NCBI GenBank assembly: GCA_945883435.1
Contig: CAMCXK010000008.1
Location: forward strand, 1 to 63,257
From: Chthoniobacter flavus
GTDB taxonomy: Bacteria > Verrucomicrobiota > Verrucomicrobiia > Chthoniobacterales > Terrimicrobiaceae
DNA: 63,257 nt
Direction: 5' to 3'
In this document: piece after piece, positions 1-10,100 of the stretch
How positions within the stretch are numbered: the stretch's first letter is position 1
Layout of the letters: every line of letters starts with the position of its first letter
Program-made: the position numbers and the translations under genes
The notes under the pieces: model-generated
What the model was told of the DNA's origin: nothing
The model's database searches: none
Seen by the model: the letters and a program-made list of their open reading frames with translations, nothing else

Positions 1-1609
1 TTTGCTCCCGGGCACCCGCCAGCGCCGCGCGGTAGTCGAAAGCCGGGTCTGTCGTGGCGGCACGGTAGATCGGGCCGAGATACTGGGTGGTGATCGCTTG
101 GAAGTTTTTTGCCGGCACCACGGGCCGCAACATCGAGTCCAGATTTTTCCAATAGTCGCGCAATCCTTCTGGAATCCTTTCCGCCACCGTCGAGAAACCC
201 GCCTTGTCGAGAAGTTGCGGGTTGAGGGTTTCGGCGACGCCCTCGCCTTCGCGCACATAGCTCTGAACCATGCTCAAGCGGTAGTCGTCGCTCGCGAGGA
301 AGCTCAACACCGCCCACGCCAAGCGCGCCTTGGCGGGATTCTCCGAAAGAATGTAGTTGAGGCCCGCAATCTCGCCTTGGGCAAACACGCCCGCGCCCGC
401 AGGACCCGCCGGAACGGGTGCGAATCCCAGAAGCTCGTGGTCGAAGTTGGCTGAAAACTCGCCGTAGCGTTCCGGGGTGACAAAGGCCATGCCGATGCGC
501 GCCGGATCCTGTGTGAAGAGATCATACCACTTCACATTGGTGCCTGTCGCTTGACCTCCGATTTGGTTGAAAGCCACGCCGGTGCGGATTTCCGCAGCCC
601 CGTAGGATTTTCCCGCAAATTCCAAAACCGCTCCCGGCGCGAAGGGATCTCCCGACCAGCGACCCGCTCCCAGAGAGGGATGCAGCACTTCACGGTTCTC
701 GGGAGTGTCGGGGGACCATGCGACGAAGGGTTTCCCGTCCGGTCCGACGATCCACTTCGTCAAGGTCAGGCGACGCAGGAAGGCGACCGTTTGCACCATG
801 GCCTCGGAATCGACTGTGGAAACCCACCGTTCGCGGCCGTTGCCGTCTGTTTCCTTGCTGGCCAGCGACCCTCCCAGTCCCAGCAGATGGGCGTCGGCCA
901 CGGCATCTGTGAGTTGCACGCCGAAGACACCGTCACCCGAAGCGGAAATCGCCAAGGCAAAGTCAAAAAATTCCTCCCAGTTTCCCGGAGCCCGCGCTGG
1001 ATCGAGTCCTGCGGCCCGGAAGGCATCGCGGCGGAACATGAGGCCATTGGCAAAAATCGCCGTCGGCACGCCGAACACATCGCCTTTCCATGTCATCATC
1101 TCGCGATACACGCGGGGGATGCTGTTCCAACTCGGCCAGATGAGTTCCCGCTCGCCGTCGGGGCCCGTGATGTAGTCCCACGCGCCGTTTTCGAGCCTGC
1201 GAGGCCGGCCTTGGGCGTCCTCGCGCACTTTCCAGATGAACGCGTTCAGGGGCATTAAAAACCGCTGGTCTCGGTATTGGTAAAATTGCGTGATCCCTTG
1301 GCTGGTGGTCACGACCTCCTCGCCGGTGCCGGCTGAAAAATTCAGAATCTTTAAGCTGAATCCCGGGAAACTCAGGGGATTGTCCGGTTCGATACGGATC
1401 ACTCGCCCCCACGGCTGTCCGGTTTGCGGATCCACCGTCTCGTTCATGAAGCTTTGCAATGCCGAGCGGCGGGCGCGCGTCGGGGGACTCCACGCCCACG
1501 GCGTGTAGCCGGTCACGCGGATCACGGTCGGCGCGGCGTCTTCGGCCGGGGCAGCCTCCGCAATCCCCGTGCCGATCATCAACACGATGCCACAAGCCCA
1601 CCAACGCAT
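1..1609 (-). CDS. ABC-type sugar extracellular solute-binding protein, family 1 (3' end outside window)
   Basis: An open frame runs from an ATG at 1609 to the window edge without a stop, about 536 codons, so the C-terminus is missing. The product starts with a short hydrophobic signal peptide (residues 1-19, ending near AEA) without a lipobox cysteine. The middle carries the usual look of family-1 binding proteins: GVPTAIFANGLMFRRDAF around residue 185, followed by a GLDPxxxPxxWEEF-type segment. A later stretch (AKARLAWAVLSFLASDDYR) resembles the conserved C-terminal lobe. The role would be capture of a sugar or oligosaccharide in the periplasm for an ABC importer; no permease or ATPase is visible, and they may lie beyond the left edge. 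No Shine-Dalgarno is obvious. The family call is fairly firm; the substrate is unknown. Confidence 0.82.
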   Translation of the reverse strand, partial: MRWWACGIVLMIGTGIAEAAPAEDAAPTVIRVTGYTPWAWSPPTRARRSALQSFMNETVDPQTGQPWGRVIRIEPDNPLSFPGFSLKILNFSAGTGEEVVTTSQGITQFYQYRDQRFLMPLNAFIWKVREDAQGRPRRLENGAWDYITGPDGERELIWPSWNSIPRVYREMMTWKGDVFGVPTAIFANGLMFRRDAFRAAGLDPARAPGNWEEFFDFALAISASGDGVFGVQLTDAVADAHLLGLGGSLASKETDGNGRERWVSTVDSEAMVQTVAFLRRLTLTKWIVGPDGKPFVAWSPDTPENREVLHPSLGAGRWSGDPFAPGAVLEFAGKSYGAAEIRTGVAFNQIGGQATGTNVKWYDLFTQDPARIGMAFVTPERYGEFSANFDHELLGFAPVPAGPAGAGVFAQGEIAGLNYILSENPAKARLAWAVLSFLASDDYRLSMVQSYVREGEGVAETLNPQLLDKAGFSTVAERIPEGLRDYWKNLDSMLRPVVPAKNFQAITTQYLGPIYRAATTDPAFDYRAALAGAREQ

Positions 1610-1740
1610 GGCGGGGAATAGCCGGTAAAAGACAAAGGAGGATGCAGTCAAAACTATCCCACTATGGATGTATCCATCCCGCTTTGGCAATCGGCCCGAG
1701 CGTCATTGCAACAGGGTGTTTTGCGTCAAGGCTCCCAAGT

Positions 1741-1928
1741 TCGAAAATCGCTCCGATTTCCGTTCGCAGAGCGCGTAGCGGAATTTCGAAGAAATTGCGC
1801 TGGCCAAAAGCGCCCTTTTCCAAGCGCCCTGCGCCATCTTGCAGAGCGCGCCTCCTGTCGTTGAAAATCGTTGCGATTTCCGCTACGCGAAGAAGCTCCC
1901 CCTGTAGCGGAATTTTGAAAAAATTTCG
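1741..1928. repeat. REP cluster 1: decayed B(-), paired unit A(+)/B(-), extra A(+)
   Basis: This fills most of the 331-bp gap 1610-1940. A decayed B-type hairpin on the minus strand lies at 1741-1764. A 112-bp unit follows at 1775-1886: an A-type hairpin on plus (1775-1799; arm CGGAATTTC, loop GAA, second arm with one change), a 62-nt spacer, then a B-type hairpin on minus (1862-1886). A second A-type copy at 1904-1928 has arms CGGAATTTT and AAAATTTCG and ends 12 nt beyond the stop of the downstream lyase-like gene. Each begins with a GTAG head. No other feature was seen in the gap. Confidence 0.85.
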
Positions 1929-1940
1929 CCGGCGATCGGC

Positions 1941-4900
1941 TCAGCGATCCTCCTTCAACAGGCTATCTTGAATCGAGCCCAGCGGGGGAAGTGCGCCCGG
2001 GGCGATCAGTGGCGTGGATTGGCCATTTTTGACAATTCGCACGCCGCCTGCGGAGTCCGCAAAAATTTCCTCCACGACCCCGCCTGCCGCAATGCGCACT
2101 CCGCCTGGGATGGTGGAAACTTCAGGGGGCGTTTGCCCTTGTTGGTAGGGAACGAGAGCCCAGAGAACAGGGGTGCCGGGATCGGATTCGATGCGCGCCC
2201 ATTTTTGGTATTCCCCGTAGGTCCAAGGATCCTGCCAGCCGGTTGGGGGGATGAGCGCGCGGCCTTCGGTGGCGGCGAGGTGCTTCAGCCAGTCAGCGGC
2301 CTCGTTGCGGTTTGCATTGACGCGGCGGGGCTGGAATCCTGCAAGGGGCAAGCGTCCATCCTTCTTTTTCCGTTCCTCCATGCGTTTGTCCCACGCTTCA
2401 TGCGACTCGCCCTCGCGAATCCAGTATTCCTCCGGGCCAAACATCCACTCGTCGGCATAATACCACTGGCGATCCGATATGCGCGGGTTGGTCGCCTCGG
2501 CCAAGTGCACGATCATGTCCTTGTCGAGTTGGCCCCGGGCGGAAATGCGGGGACCAGCGATTTTCAAATCCCGAGCCAGCAGGTGGATGTTCAATTGTTG
2601 CGGTTCGCGGGATTGGGTTTCATCCCGCACGACGAGGTAGTCGCACAGCGGGCTTCCCTCGGGGTGCTTGACCAGGATCAGAAACCGGCGGTGAACGATG
2701 GGCGAGACCTCGCGACTCGGATAATCCCTCGCAAATTCGGCATCGCCGGGATCGACCGGGCTGGCTACAAGTTTCGACCCTTTCAGTTCCGAAACAACAA
2801 CATCGGCTTCGGGGCGGCTGACGAAGGCCCCGACGGCGGCGGAGCCGAGGAGTTGCTCCATGGCTGCAACGGGCTTGCCGGTTTTGTTGTTGTTGACCTC
2901 TTGTTCCTTCCCGAAGGTCATCGAGTTGTGCAGGGCGGCATGGTCGCCGCGTGGTGTGTATGAGCAATTGTAGTCCAGTGAGATGGGCGTCGAGGATGAA
3001 TAAAAATGATACGAATTCTCATCGTTGTGGTAGTGGCCCCGGATCCGGCCGGCTTTGTAGGAGACAAACGATTCGCGCGGAGTGCCAAAGGCATTTCGCA
3101 TGGTTGCCCCAAATCCGAACCATGGCCGTGATTTCCAATCCAGTGACTTGGGATCGGTGACAGGGACCGGTCCGTCTGTAGTCAGCAGCGTGCGGGAGGC
3201 GGGACTGCCGTCGCCTTTGACGCCGGAGGCTTCCAGCATTTGCCAGGTGGTCATCATGTCTGTCGCAAATTCCGGATCCGAGGTGCGGAAGAGTCCCGCG
3301 AGCGCTCCAAAGCCCTGGCCTAGTCCGGAATCCCAGCGGTGCGTGTCGCCGATCGGGGCCTCGTGCCGGCGGTCGATACGCACATCCACAGGCGTCAGCA
3401 AGTGTCGGTGCCAGAGTCCGGTGTTCTTAACCATCGGATTTTTGCCCAAAAGGTTGCCCAAGCCCAGGTTTTCGAAGGACCGCCCCATTGGCAGCAGGAG
3501 TGACAAGGCGTAACCCGAGTAGCCGGGACACTCCACGCCGACTCCATCGGGAGGAAGCAGAACCAAATCCAAATCGCGCAAGTAATTTTTCTTCGCAAAT
3601 TCGATCCAATCATTTGCGTGCGGGTGGTCTCGCAGCAATCCTCCGACATAGAGGGCGGCGGCATACTTGTCGGTGTGAAAATTCGGATTTCCGGGCATCC
3701 AGCCATTTTTCCATCCCATCCAGTAATCGGGGTCTGTGGCGATGTAGCCCAGAGCCGCCTGCTCGGCGCCACCCAGCGGCGTGCCGTTCGCCATCAAGTC
3801 TGCAAAGCGGAAACCCAGCATTCTCCGGATCGGTGGGGAGGTGGGATTCAAAAAATCATCCTGGTAGCGTCGCTCCCGGAACAAATCCGAGCGCATCAAA
3901 TCGGGGGCTTTTGAATCGCCCTTGGCCAAAAGGCGGATGAGCATGGACCCATCCGAGTTGAGCGAGCGATCGAGGGTGCGGGCCTTTTCGCGTAAATCCT
4001 CGAAAGCCGCCTTGGCACTTGCCCGCTGGTCTTCCGGCAATTCTTTCAACGCGGCATCACGCTCTTTGATTTCAGCGCGGAGAGTCTCCAGTTCGGACAT
4101 TTGGCGCTCAATGCGGGGCCACTCCTCCCGCAAGGCCGCCGTTTCCGGGGTCTCCTTGCCGCTCTGAAAATCCCCTTGGATTTTCTTCAACCGGGCCCGG
4201 GTGATGAGAAGGTTGGGGCCTGCTTTGGCAGTGTCCCGGGGCCATTCCAAAAGGTAGCGGTTGATCAATGCGTTCAGGGTCCAATCGACATGGCGCCGAA
4301 CGAGGCCATTCAGTTTGCCGGTGGTGTCGAAGAGGTCACGCGGTCCGGCGCAGAGCCCATAGGCCCGTTGGCCGTAGTGAAGGCCTTCCACATCGGCGGG
4401 AACCAACGGCAGGCGCAGGTTGCCTGAATCTCCATTCTCTGCGCGGGCCACGATGGTTTGGGCGAATGGCCCGACCCACTTGCTCGGAAATGCCGCCACC
4501 ACGCCGATCGCCGGATTTTCCGGACTATATCCCGTCGCAGGATTGGCGGGGGCATCCGCTTTGGGGGTGGCCCCGCCCGAGGTGAGAAAGAAATCTTGCG
4601 CCCCTCCTCCGCCTTGATTCCAGACCGGTCGCAACATCGCAAACGGGCGACCCTTTTGAGGCTCTCTCATCTCCGCCGGAGCAAACAGGATTTCCACATT
4701 TCCTCCGAAGACATCCCACTCGAACCACCTCACCCACATGGCTGTATCGAAACGCTGGCTCTCCTGGCCTCCCATGGTGATGACATATTGATTGAACCCC
4801 CATGGTTTGATCTCCGGGTCTCTGGGCAGATGCGCCCGCTCGCTCACATCGATCCATGGGTCGTCCAAAACAAATCGCAACACGGCTTCGTAGCGGACTT

Positions 4901-5621
4901 GATAGGCAGGGACATTTTCCCTCGGAATTTCATCCGGCGCAAAGCGAAACGATTGCTTGCCTGGCCGCAGCGGAATCGCCTCGGCCTGGGCCGTCGGCGC
5001 TTGTTCGTCACCAGTCAGGGTGATTTTCAAGTCCACATGCACGGGTCCCTGAGCAAGAATCTCCGTTTTGGCCTCGCGAATCATCGCCGGGCCTTCGAAA
5101 TGTGCGCGGGCGTCCCACTTGCTCGAGTGGGCCACCAGAATTCCTCCCAGCCAGTGGGGAAGGTCTTCAAGGCGGGTGGGAGCCTTTAGCGGAGACTTGC
5201 TGTAATTTCGGATTTTGGCTTGGTAGGGTCCGTTTTGAATCAAAAAATAATCTCCTTCCTCTTTGAGCGAGAGCGCCGAGGGGGTGGCAACTCCGGACTC
5301 GATGCGGGCCTTGACATTTTTCAAGGCCGGATTTTTCGAGGGATTTTCCAGAGATTCGCCATTTTCATCACGCCCGAGGATCGTGGCAATCGTCCACAAT
5401 CGATCCACTGACTGGCCGCCTTCTTGAACGCGCTCGATTTGCCCGGGGCGCTTAACGCCTTGAATGGTGACCGTGACCGGTTCGCGCAATTCTCCGGCCG
5501 GGAAATCCATCGAGATATGCTCCAAGGGCCACAAGTCATTCAGCGGGTTGGGAATGTTTTTTTCGACCGCAGAGGCGAAAGCAACGGCAGGGATGACAAG
5601 GAGGAGGATGGGGATACGCAT
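1941..5621 (-). CDS. Large secreted heparinase II/III-like protein (putative polysaccharide lyase)
   Basis: A 1226-aa protein with a signal peptide (residues 1-17, MRIPILLLVIPAVAFASA). The N-terminal 450 residues are beta-rich. A strongly charged, coiled-coil-like insert follows at about 470-555. Next comes a helical region with NPNFHTDKYAAALYVGG and PGYSGYALSLLLP, like the alpha/alpha toroid of heparinase II/III-type lyases. The motif at about 847-890 (RGHYHNDENSYHFY then SLDYNCSY) matches the His/Asp/Ser pattern of the C-terminal heparinase module. It is a distant paralogue of the protein at 22528-26643, sharing NPNFHTD and the block from FGTP through the His/Asp motif. The expected role is depolymerising an acidic polysaccharide outside the cytoplasm; the substrate cannot be read from sequence. 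The fold assignment is moderate. Confidence 0.7.
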   Translation of the reverse strand: MRIPILLLVIPAVAFASAVEKNIPNPLNDLWPLEHISMDFPAGELREPVTVTIQGVKRPGQIERVQEGGQSVDRLWTIATILGRDENGESLENPSKNPALKNVKARIESGVATPSALSLKEEGDYFLIQNGPYQAKIRNYSKSPLKAPTRLEDLPHWLGGILVAHSSKWDARAHFEGPAMIREAKTEILAQGPVHVDLKITLTGDEQAPTAQAEAIPLRPGKQSFRFAPDEIPRENVPAYQVRYEAVLRFVLDDPWIDVSERAHLPRDPEIKPWGFNQYVITMGGQESQRFDTAMWVRWFEWDVFGGNVEILFAPAEMREPQKGRPFAMLRPVWNQGGGGAQDFFLTSGGATPKADAPANPATGYSPENPAIGVVAAFPSKWVGPFAQTIVARAENGDSGNLRLPLVPADVEGLHYGQRAYGLCAGPRDLFDTTGKLNGLVRRHVDWTLNALINRYLLEWPRDTAKAGPNLLITRARLKKIQGDFQSGKETPETAALREEWPRIERQMSELETLRAEIKERDAALKELPEDQRASAKAAFEDLREKARTLDRSLNSDGSMLIRLLAKGDSKAPDLMRSDLFRERRYQDDFLNPTSPPIRRMLGFRFADLMANGTPLGGAEQAALGYIATDPDYWMGWKNGWMPGNPNFHTDKYAAALYVGGLLRDHPHANDWIEFAKKNYLRDLDLVLLPPDGVGVECPGYSGYALSLLLPMGRSFENLGLGNLLGKNPMVKNTGLWHRHLLTPVDVRIDRRHEAPIGDTHRWDSGLGQGFGALAGLFRTSDPEFATDMMTTWQMLEASGVKGDGSPASRTLLTTDGPVPVTDPKSLDWKSRPWFGFGATMRNAFGTPRESFVSYKAGRIRGHYHNDENSYHFYSSSTPISLDYNCSYTPRGDHAALHNSMTFGKEQEVNNNKTGKPVAAMEQLLGSAAVGAFVSRPEADVVVSELKGSKLVASPVDPGDAEFARDYPSREVSPIVHRRFLILVKHPEGSPLCDYLVVRDETQSREPQQLNIHLLARDLKIAGPRISARGQLDKDMIVHLAEATNPRISDRQWYYADEWMFGPEEYWIREGESHEAWDKRMEERKKKDGRLPLAGFQPRRVNANRNEAADWLKHLAATEGRALIPPTGWQDPWTYGEYQKWARIESDPGTPVLWALVPYQQGQTPPEVSTIPGGVRIAAGGVVEEIFADSAGGVRIVKNGQSTPLIAPGALPPLGSIQDSLLKEDR

Positions 5622-5658
5622 AGAAAAATGAAGGGAAATAGTTTAAACAGAAAAAAGA

Positions 5659-5682
5659 TTTTTTAGACAGGAGGGCAGGATT
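5659..5682. repeat. Short dispersed repeat (reverse copy of 38987-39009)
   Basis: Read on the minus strand, the segment contains CCTCCTGTCTAAAAA preceded by AATCCTGC. The same string, with T for C at one position, occurs at 38987-39009 on plus. It lies in the 179-bp gap between two minus-strand genes (5622-5800), where nothing else was recognised. Similar CCTGT-rich intergenic strings are known from other bacterial genomes; no function is evident. Confidence 0.6.
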
Positions 5683-5800
5683 CGCAGGATCAACAGGAAA
5701 AATTGAGCAAGGTGGTGGTTTGGACGAAAATTTTTCTTACGATCTGGGGCAATTTACTCACGCTCTCTGCTATTCGTGGTTAATTCCGTTGGATTTCGGT

Positions 5801-6694
5801 TTAAGGCACGGGCACTGGCAGGATCGAAGCAAAGGCCATCGGAAGCCAACCATCCCCCCAAGCGTGACCCATGCCTGGAAAAATCGTGTAGGTGTAAGAT
5901 ATTTTATTTTCTTTTAGAGACTTGTGAATGAGTTCGACTCCGCCATAGGACAAGCTCCCCGCCAGCAGGGAAATCCGTCGATCCTTTCCTTGGAACTCGG
6001 ATTTTTTGTCGGAAATCAACTTGGGAATAAAAAAGTTCTGGTCGAAGTTCTCCCGGCTTCCATAGCTGTTCACCATGCCCCATTTTTGAAAGATGTCGCC
6101 CTGCGGATTCGGGTCGGCGCAGTCATACACGGCCGCCCGGTGAAAGAGAGACGGATTTCTTAAAAGCAGGCCGAGGGCCCCGAAACCGGATTTGCTGAAC
6201 CCGATCAGGTAGCGGTCCGCGCTGTTGGTCGAAACGGGAAATTCCTTCTCCAACAATGGCAGGACGATATCCGTGATGTAGGCTTGCTGGCGGATGAACG
6301 GACCATTGGCCGGGCGTTCCGGAAAATCGCCATACCAAGGGTCGATATCGTAGGAGGGGACCACGCAGATGACTTGGTAGACATTGTGCAAGTTTTGCTT
6401 CCGGATTTCCTCCACCGGCGAGCCCCACTGACCATCCAATCCCGTGTTGACGGGTAAAATCACCACCACGGGATACTTCACACCCGGCTTGATCGCATCC
6501 GGGCAAAGCACCTCCAGTTTGTTGGGGCCCTTTTGGTAGTCGCTTTCCACGGTGAAGGAGACCACTCCTGGTTTGGTGGGAGTCGCATCCCGTGTTGCTT
6601 GGGAGGGATTTTCAGCCCGAGCGGGTAAAATCCCGGCCAATAAAGACATACAAAGCAAGTTGCGCACCGCAAACTTCAATTTTATCGGGAACAT
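5801..6694 (-). CDS. Secreted alpha/beta-hydrolase esterase
   Basis: A 297-aa product from the ATG at 6694, chosen because it puts a clean signal peptide at the N-terminus (cleavage near PARA, residues 24-27). An in-frame ATG at 6778 has a better Shine-Dalgarno (AAAAGGGA) but would place 28 polar residues before the hydrophobic stretch. The serine nucleophile sits in GFSKSG (Ser167) and a likely catalytic His in GMGHAWG (His277), as in the putative esterase / esterase D group of alpha/beta hydrolases. The protein probably removes acyl groups from polysaccharides in the periplasm or outside, which suits the neighbouring lyase-like gene. The exact substrate is unknown. Confidence 0.78.
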   Translation of the reverse strand: MFPIKLKFAVRNLLCMSLLAGILPARAENPSQATRDATPTKPGVVSFTVESDYQKGPNKLEVLCPDAIKPGVKYPVVVILPVNTGLDGQWGSPVEEIRKQNLHNVYQVICVVPSYDIDPWYGDFPERPANGPFIRQQAYITDIVLPLLEKEFPVSTNSADRYLIGFSKSGFGALGLLLRNPSLFHRAAVYDCADPNPQGDIFQKWGMVNSYGSRENFDQNFFIPKLISDKKSEFQGKDRRISLLAGSLSYGGVELIHKSLKENKISYTYTIFPGMGHAWGDGWLPMAFASILPVPVP

Positions 6695-6806
6695 ACTTGA
6701 ATAGTAGTGCGCTCCCTTGCGTCCACAACTTGCATTTGCGTCACGAAGTTCCTCTTTTTGCGAATCGCCCCGGGTCATTGTGATCCCTTTTAAGAATGAG
6801 CAGATT

Positions 6807-6944
6807 GTAGCGGAATTTTGAAAAAATTTCGTTGTCCGCCGCCTTGAGTTCCACCCCATGCGCCCCGCCGCGCAAGGGCCTTCATCTGCGGTCGAAAATC
6901 GTTCCGATTTCCGCTACAGGTAGCGGAATTTTGAAAAAAATTCG
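6807..6944. repeat. REP cluster 2: paired unit A(+)/B(-) plus extra A(+)
   Basis: A 111-bp unit at 6807-6917 (A hairpin 6807-6831, 61-nt spacer, B hairpin 6893-6917 on minus) is followed after 2 nt by another A hairpin (6920-6944). All three have intact GTAG heads. The cluster fills the divergent gap between the esterase (minus) and the first giant surface protein (plus), so it could influence both transcripts. Confidence 0.88.
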
Positions 6945-6955
6945 TCGTCCGCGTG

Positions 6956-6999
6956 TCGCAAATCCACACTTTTCCCGAACGCAAAATCCGGTTTCGCAA
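6956..6999. promoter_or_regulatory. Conserved block upstream of the first giant surface-protein gene
   Basis: This 44-bp block closely matches 12441-12486 upstream of the second giant gene. The shared core is TCCCGAACGCAAA, then TC, then GGTTTCGC, with TCGCAAA at the left. It could be a promoter or operator shared by the paralogues, or a second kind of dispersed repeat. No clear -35/-10 pair was found. Confidence 0.4.
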
Positions 7000-7141
7000 C
7001 CAGGATTCCTGAGTAGGTTTTACCAGATATTCCCCACGCGCCATGCTCCCCGTCGCTCACACATCCCCGTTTTATCGGCATCTCCAAGCCATTGCCGATC
7101 CATTCGCCCGTTTCCTCCACCTCCAACCCTCCTCGCCTGCC

Positions 7142-10100
7142 ATGAACAACACGATCCATCGTTTCCAAATCACCGCAGTCCTCCCAGCGGGGCTTATTTT
7201 GATTTTGCTCGCTTGCCCTCTACTGTCGTTGCGTGCGGATACGCTCACTTGGTCTGGCGGGAACAGCACCGATTGGTCCGATAGCGCGAATTGGGGCGGC
7301 ACCGTTCCCAAGGCGAACGATTGGGCTTATTTCAACTCTTCTCCCTCGAACCAACCGACTCTCACGGGTAATATTTCCATCGAGGGCGTCCGCTTCGGCA
7401 CCTCGGCCGGCAATATCACTCTCTCCGGCGGCACGCTCAGTCTCGGCATCGGCGGCCTTTATGATGGCGGCACGGTGACCCGGCCGACGGTGACCAATGC
7501 CAGTGCGACGCTCACTGCGGTCAACACGACTGTAGCCGCCCAACTCTCGTCCATGCTTGCCAACGGCCAAACCGGATTGACGGTCACCGGGTCGGGGATT
7601 CCTGCAGGGGCCGTCGTCACAGGAGCCACGGTCAACTCCGGTTTTAGCGATTCCACTCTCACACTCAACGCCTCCGCCACGGCCACGAGCAATAACAATA
7701 TCTACACACTTCCGAATGGCAGTAGTTCGACCCTCACGATTTTATCCAACATCGCCCTCACCGCGAACCAATCTTGGCAGCTCAACTCGGGAGGTGTCAC
7801 CAGCGTGAATGGATCGTTGTCCGGTTCCTCTGATCTGGTTATCGCAGCATCCAACCAAACGAACAACACAACCCTCCCGAATCTCCGCCTCTACGGCACC
7901 AACTCGGGAATGACCGGCACCATCTGGATCGGCCAGAGCACCGGCACGGGAAGCCTCGGCCTACTTCTGGGCTCAGCCAGCGCCATGACGAATGGGCTCA
8001 TCTACATGAGTGACAGCGATAAAAACCTCTGGCTCACCGGCGGTGCTGAAAATGTCTACACCTTCGGGATCAACGGCACGGAAACCACCGGGGCTCGGGT
8101 GGCATTTCGCGTGGGCGGCTCCAGTTCGGGCGGGCTTTATGCAACCGGCGGGGATGTTTACTGGAACCCGGGGGGCGGCACAGACTACAACTGGTCTGGA
8201 ACGGCCGCTCAGGCCGTGGGAATGCAATTCGGCGGCAGCAACGATTCCACCCCCCGCATGTTTTATCTTGGAAACTCCCAAGGCAATCTGACCATCACGG
8301 GCGCCAACAAGAGCTTTATCCAAAGCTCCGGCGGCAATAATCCCGGTCGTGTCACGCTGCTTTCGGCTTTGGGAGGGAACGGATCCACTGCGCGGACTTT
8401 GAGTAGCAATCTGCCGCTTCTGGTCCTCACCCGTCCCTCCGTGGTTGGCACAGGAGCGGGTGGCTCGGGAAGTTTGACCTTGAATATTACTAGCGGTGCG
8501 ACATCCATCAGCGACATGAATCAATTGCCCGGCGGAAATTTGATTATCAGCGGGGGCGTTCTCGTTCTCGACGGTATCAGTGGAAGCACCTTCGCAAGTA
8601 GCCGTGGTTTTGGAACTGGTGCAGGGCAATGGCAATTCACAGGCGGTGGCTTTGCATCGCGGAATGGTTCATTAACTATCCCCAATGGAACGACAGGATT
8701 TACGACCTCAACTTATGATGGAAACCGAACATTTGGCACTGCCGTTTTGGCCAACGACGGATCTTTCTACGCCAATGGAAATCTCAATGTTGGAGTCGAC
8801 ACGACACTTTCCGCGGCCCGCACTTGGATTATCGCTGCAACCGGGCAGGGGTTGAGCTCCAACTCCACGCGCCCCGTTTACACCTTCTCGGGAAACCTCT
8901 CCGGTGCGGGTAGTCTGTTGGTTCAGGGAGGTGCCAATAGCGCGAATGCCCCGGAGCTTGTTTTGAGTGGACGCAATGCGTGGACCTCGGGAGCCACTTT
9001 CCAGCTAAACTCCAGCGGTCCGGTTTACATGAATGTCGGTAGTGGTGGTCTTATTGCAAGCAAGGCCATAGTGCGTTTTGATGGCGATGAATCGCTTCCC
9101 ACCGGGAATGGTGGCAATTTGGCCTACATATCCGGACAAAATCGCAACGATAGCACGCCAACGGGTATCTTGCTCACAGGTAATGCCACGGGCAAAGTTT
9201 ACGACCCTTCCGCAGGCTACAAGTTTCTCTTGGGCACCACCGATCCCTCGGGGACTTCCGATATGGTCTTCGGAGCCGATCAAGGAAAATCGCAGATTCA
9301 AAGCGCCCAACTTTTGCTCAATACGCAGGTCTCTGGCACCATGACCACAGCATTGCTCGCCCGCTCGGGAGCTGAGTTGACGCTTGGAGCTGCTGGAGCT
9401 GCGTTTCAAATTGTTCCAACTTTTGGAAATTCCACAACCGCAAACTCGACCACGGCAACTGTGGTTTCAGATCTCGTGACTGGCAACCGCACGCTCATCA
9501 AACGAGGCGAGGGAACCATGGTTCTCGGAAATGTCGGCTATACCTCCCAAGACGGTCTTACAGATAAGTCGTCATTAATTAGTTGGCGCATTGGGCGGGG
9601 AACGGCAAACGCCGTCTCGTCGCCCTATTCCGATGGTGCCATTCGAGAAACTGGATCGGCCTCCACTAACAGCTTGACAGGATTTAACATCAACTTGGCG
9701 GGTGGTGTCTTGGAATCCAACGGATCGTTTATAAGAGCCCTCGGCACGGGATCGACTCAAGTCCAGTGGAGTGCGAACGGCGGCGGCGGGTTTTCTGCCT
9801 ATGGTGGCAACCTCACGGTGAATCTGGGAAGCAGTCTCGCGCAAGTGAGTTGGAATACCTCGCCCTTCGTCAGAGAAAACAACCCGCTCATGTTTGGCTC
9901 GGAAACAGCCAATGCCACGGTCGATTTCCAAAATCCTATCGCTTTGGGCAGCGCCCAGCGGGAAATCCGGGTGTATGACAATGCGACTAGCGACACTGAT
10001 TTGGCGCTTCTCAGCGGGAACCTCTCGGGAACAGGGGCCGTCCTCAAAACCGGCAATGGCACGCTGCAATTGGGAAGCACAAACGCCTACTCTGGAAATA

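Noticed and set aside
1-1258. Plus-strand frames at the left edge (2-454 and 551-1258)
   Set aside because: Antisense to the continuous solute-binding protein frame 1-1609, which has a signal peptide and family motifs.
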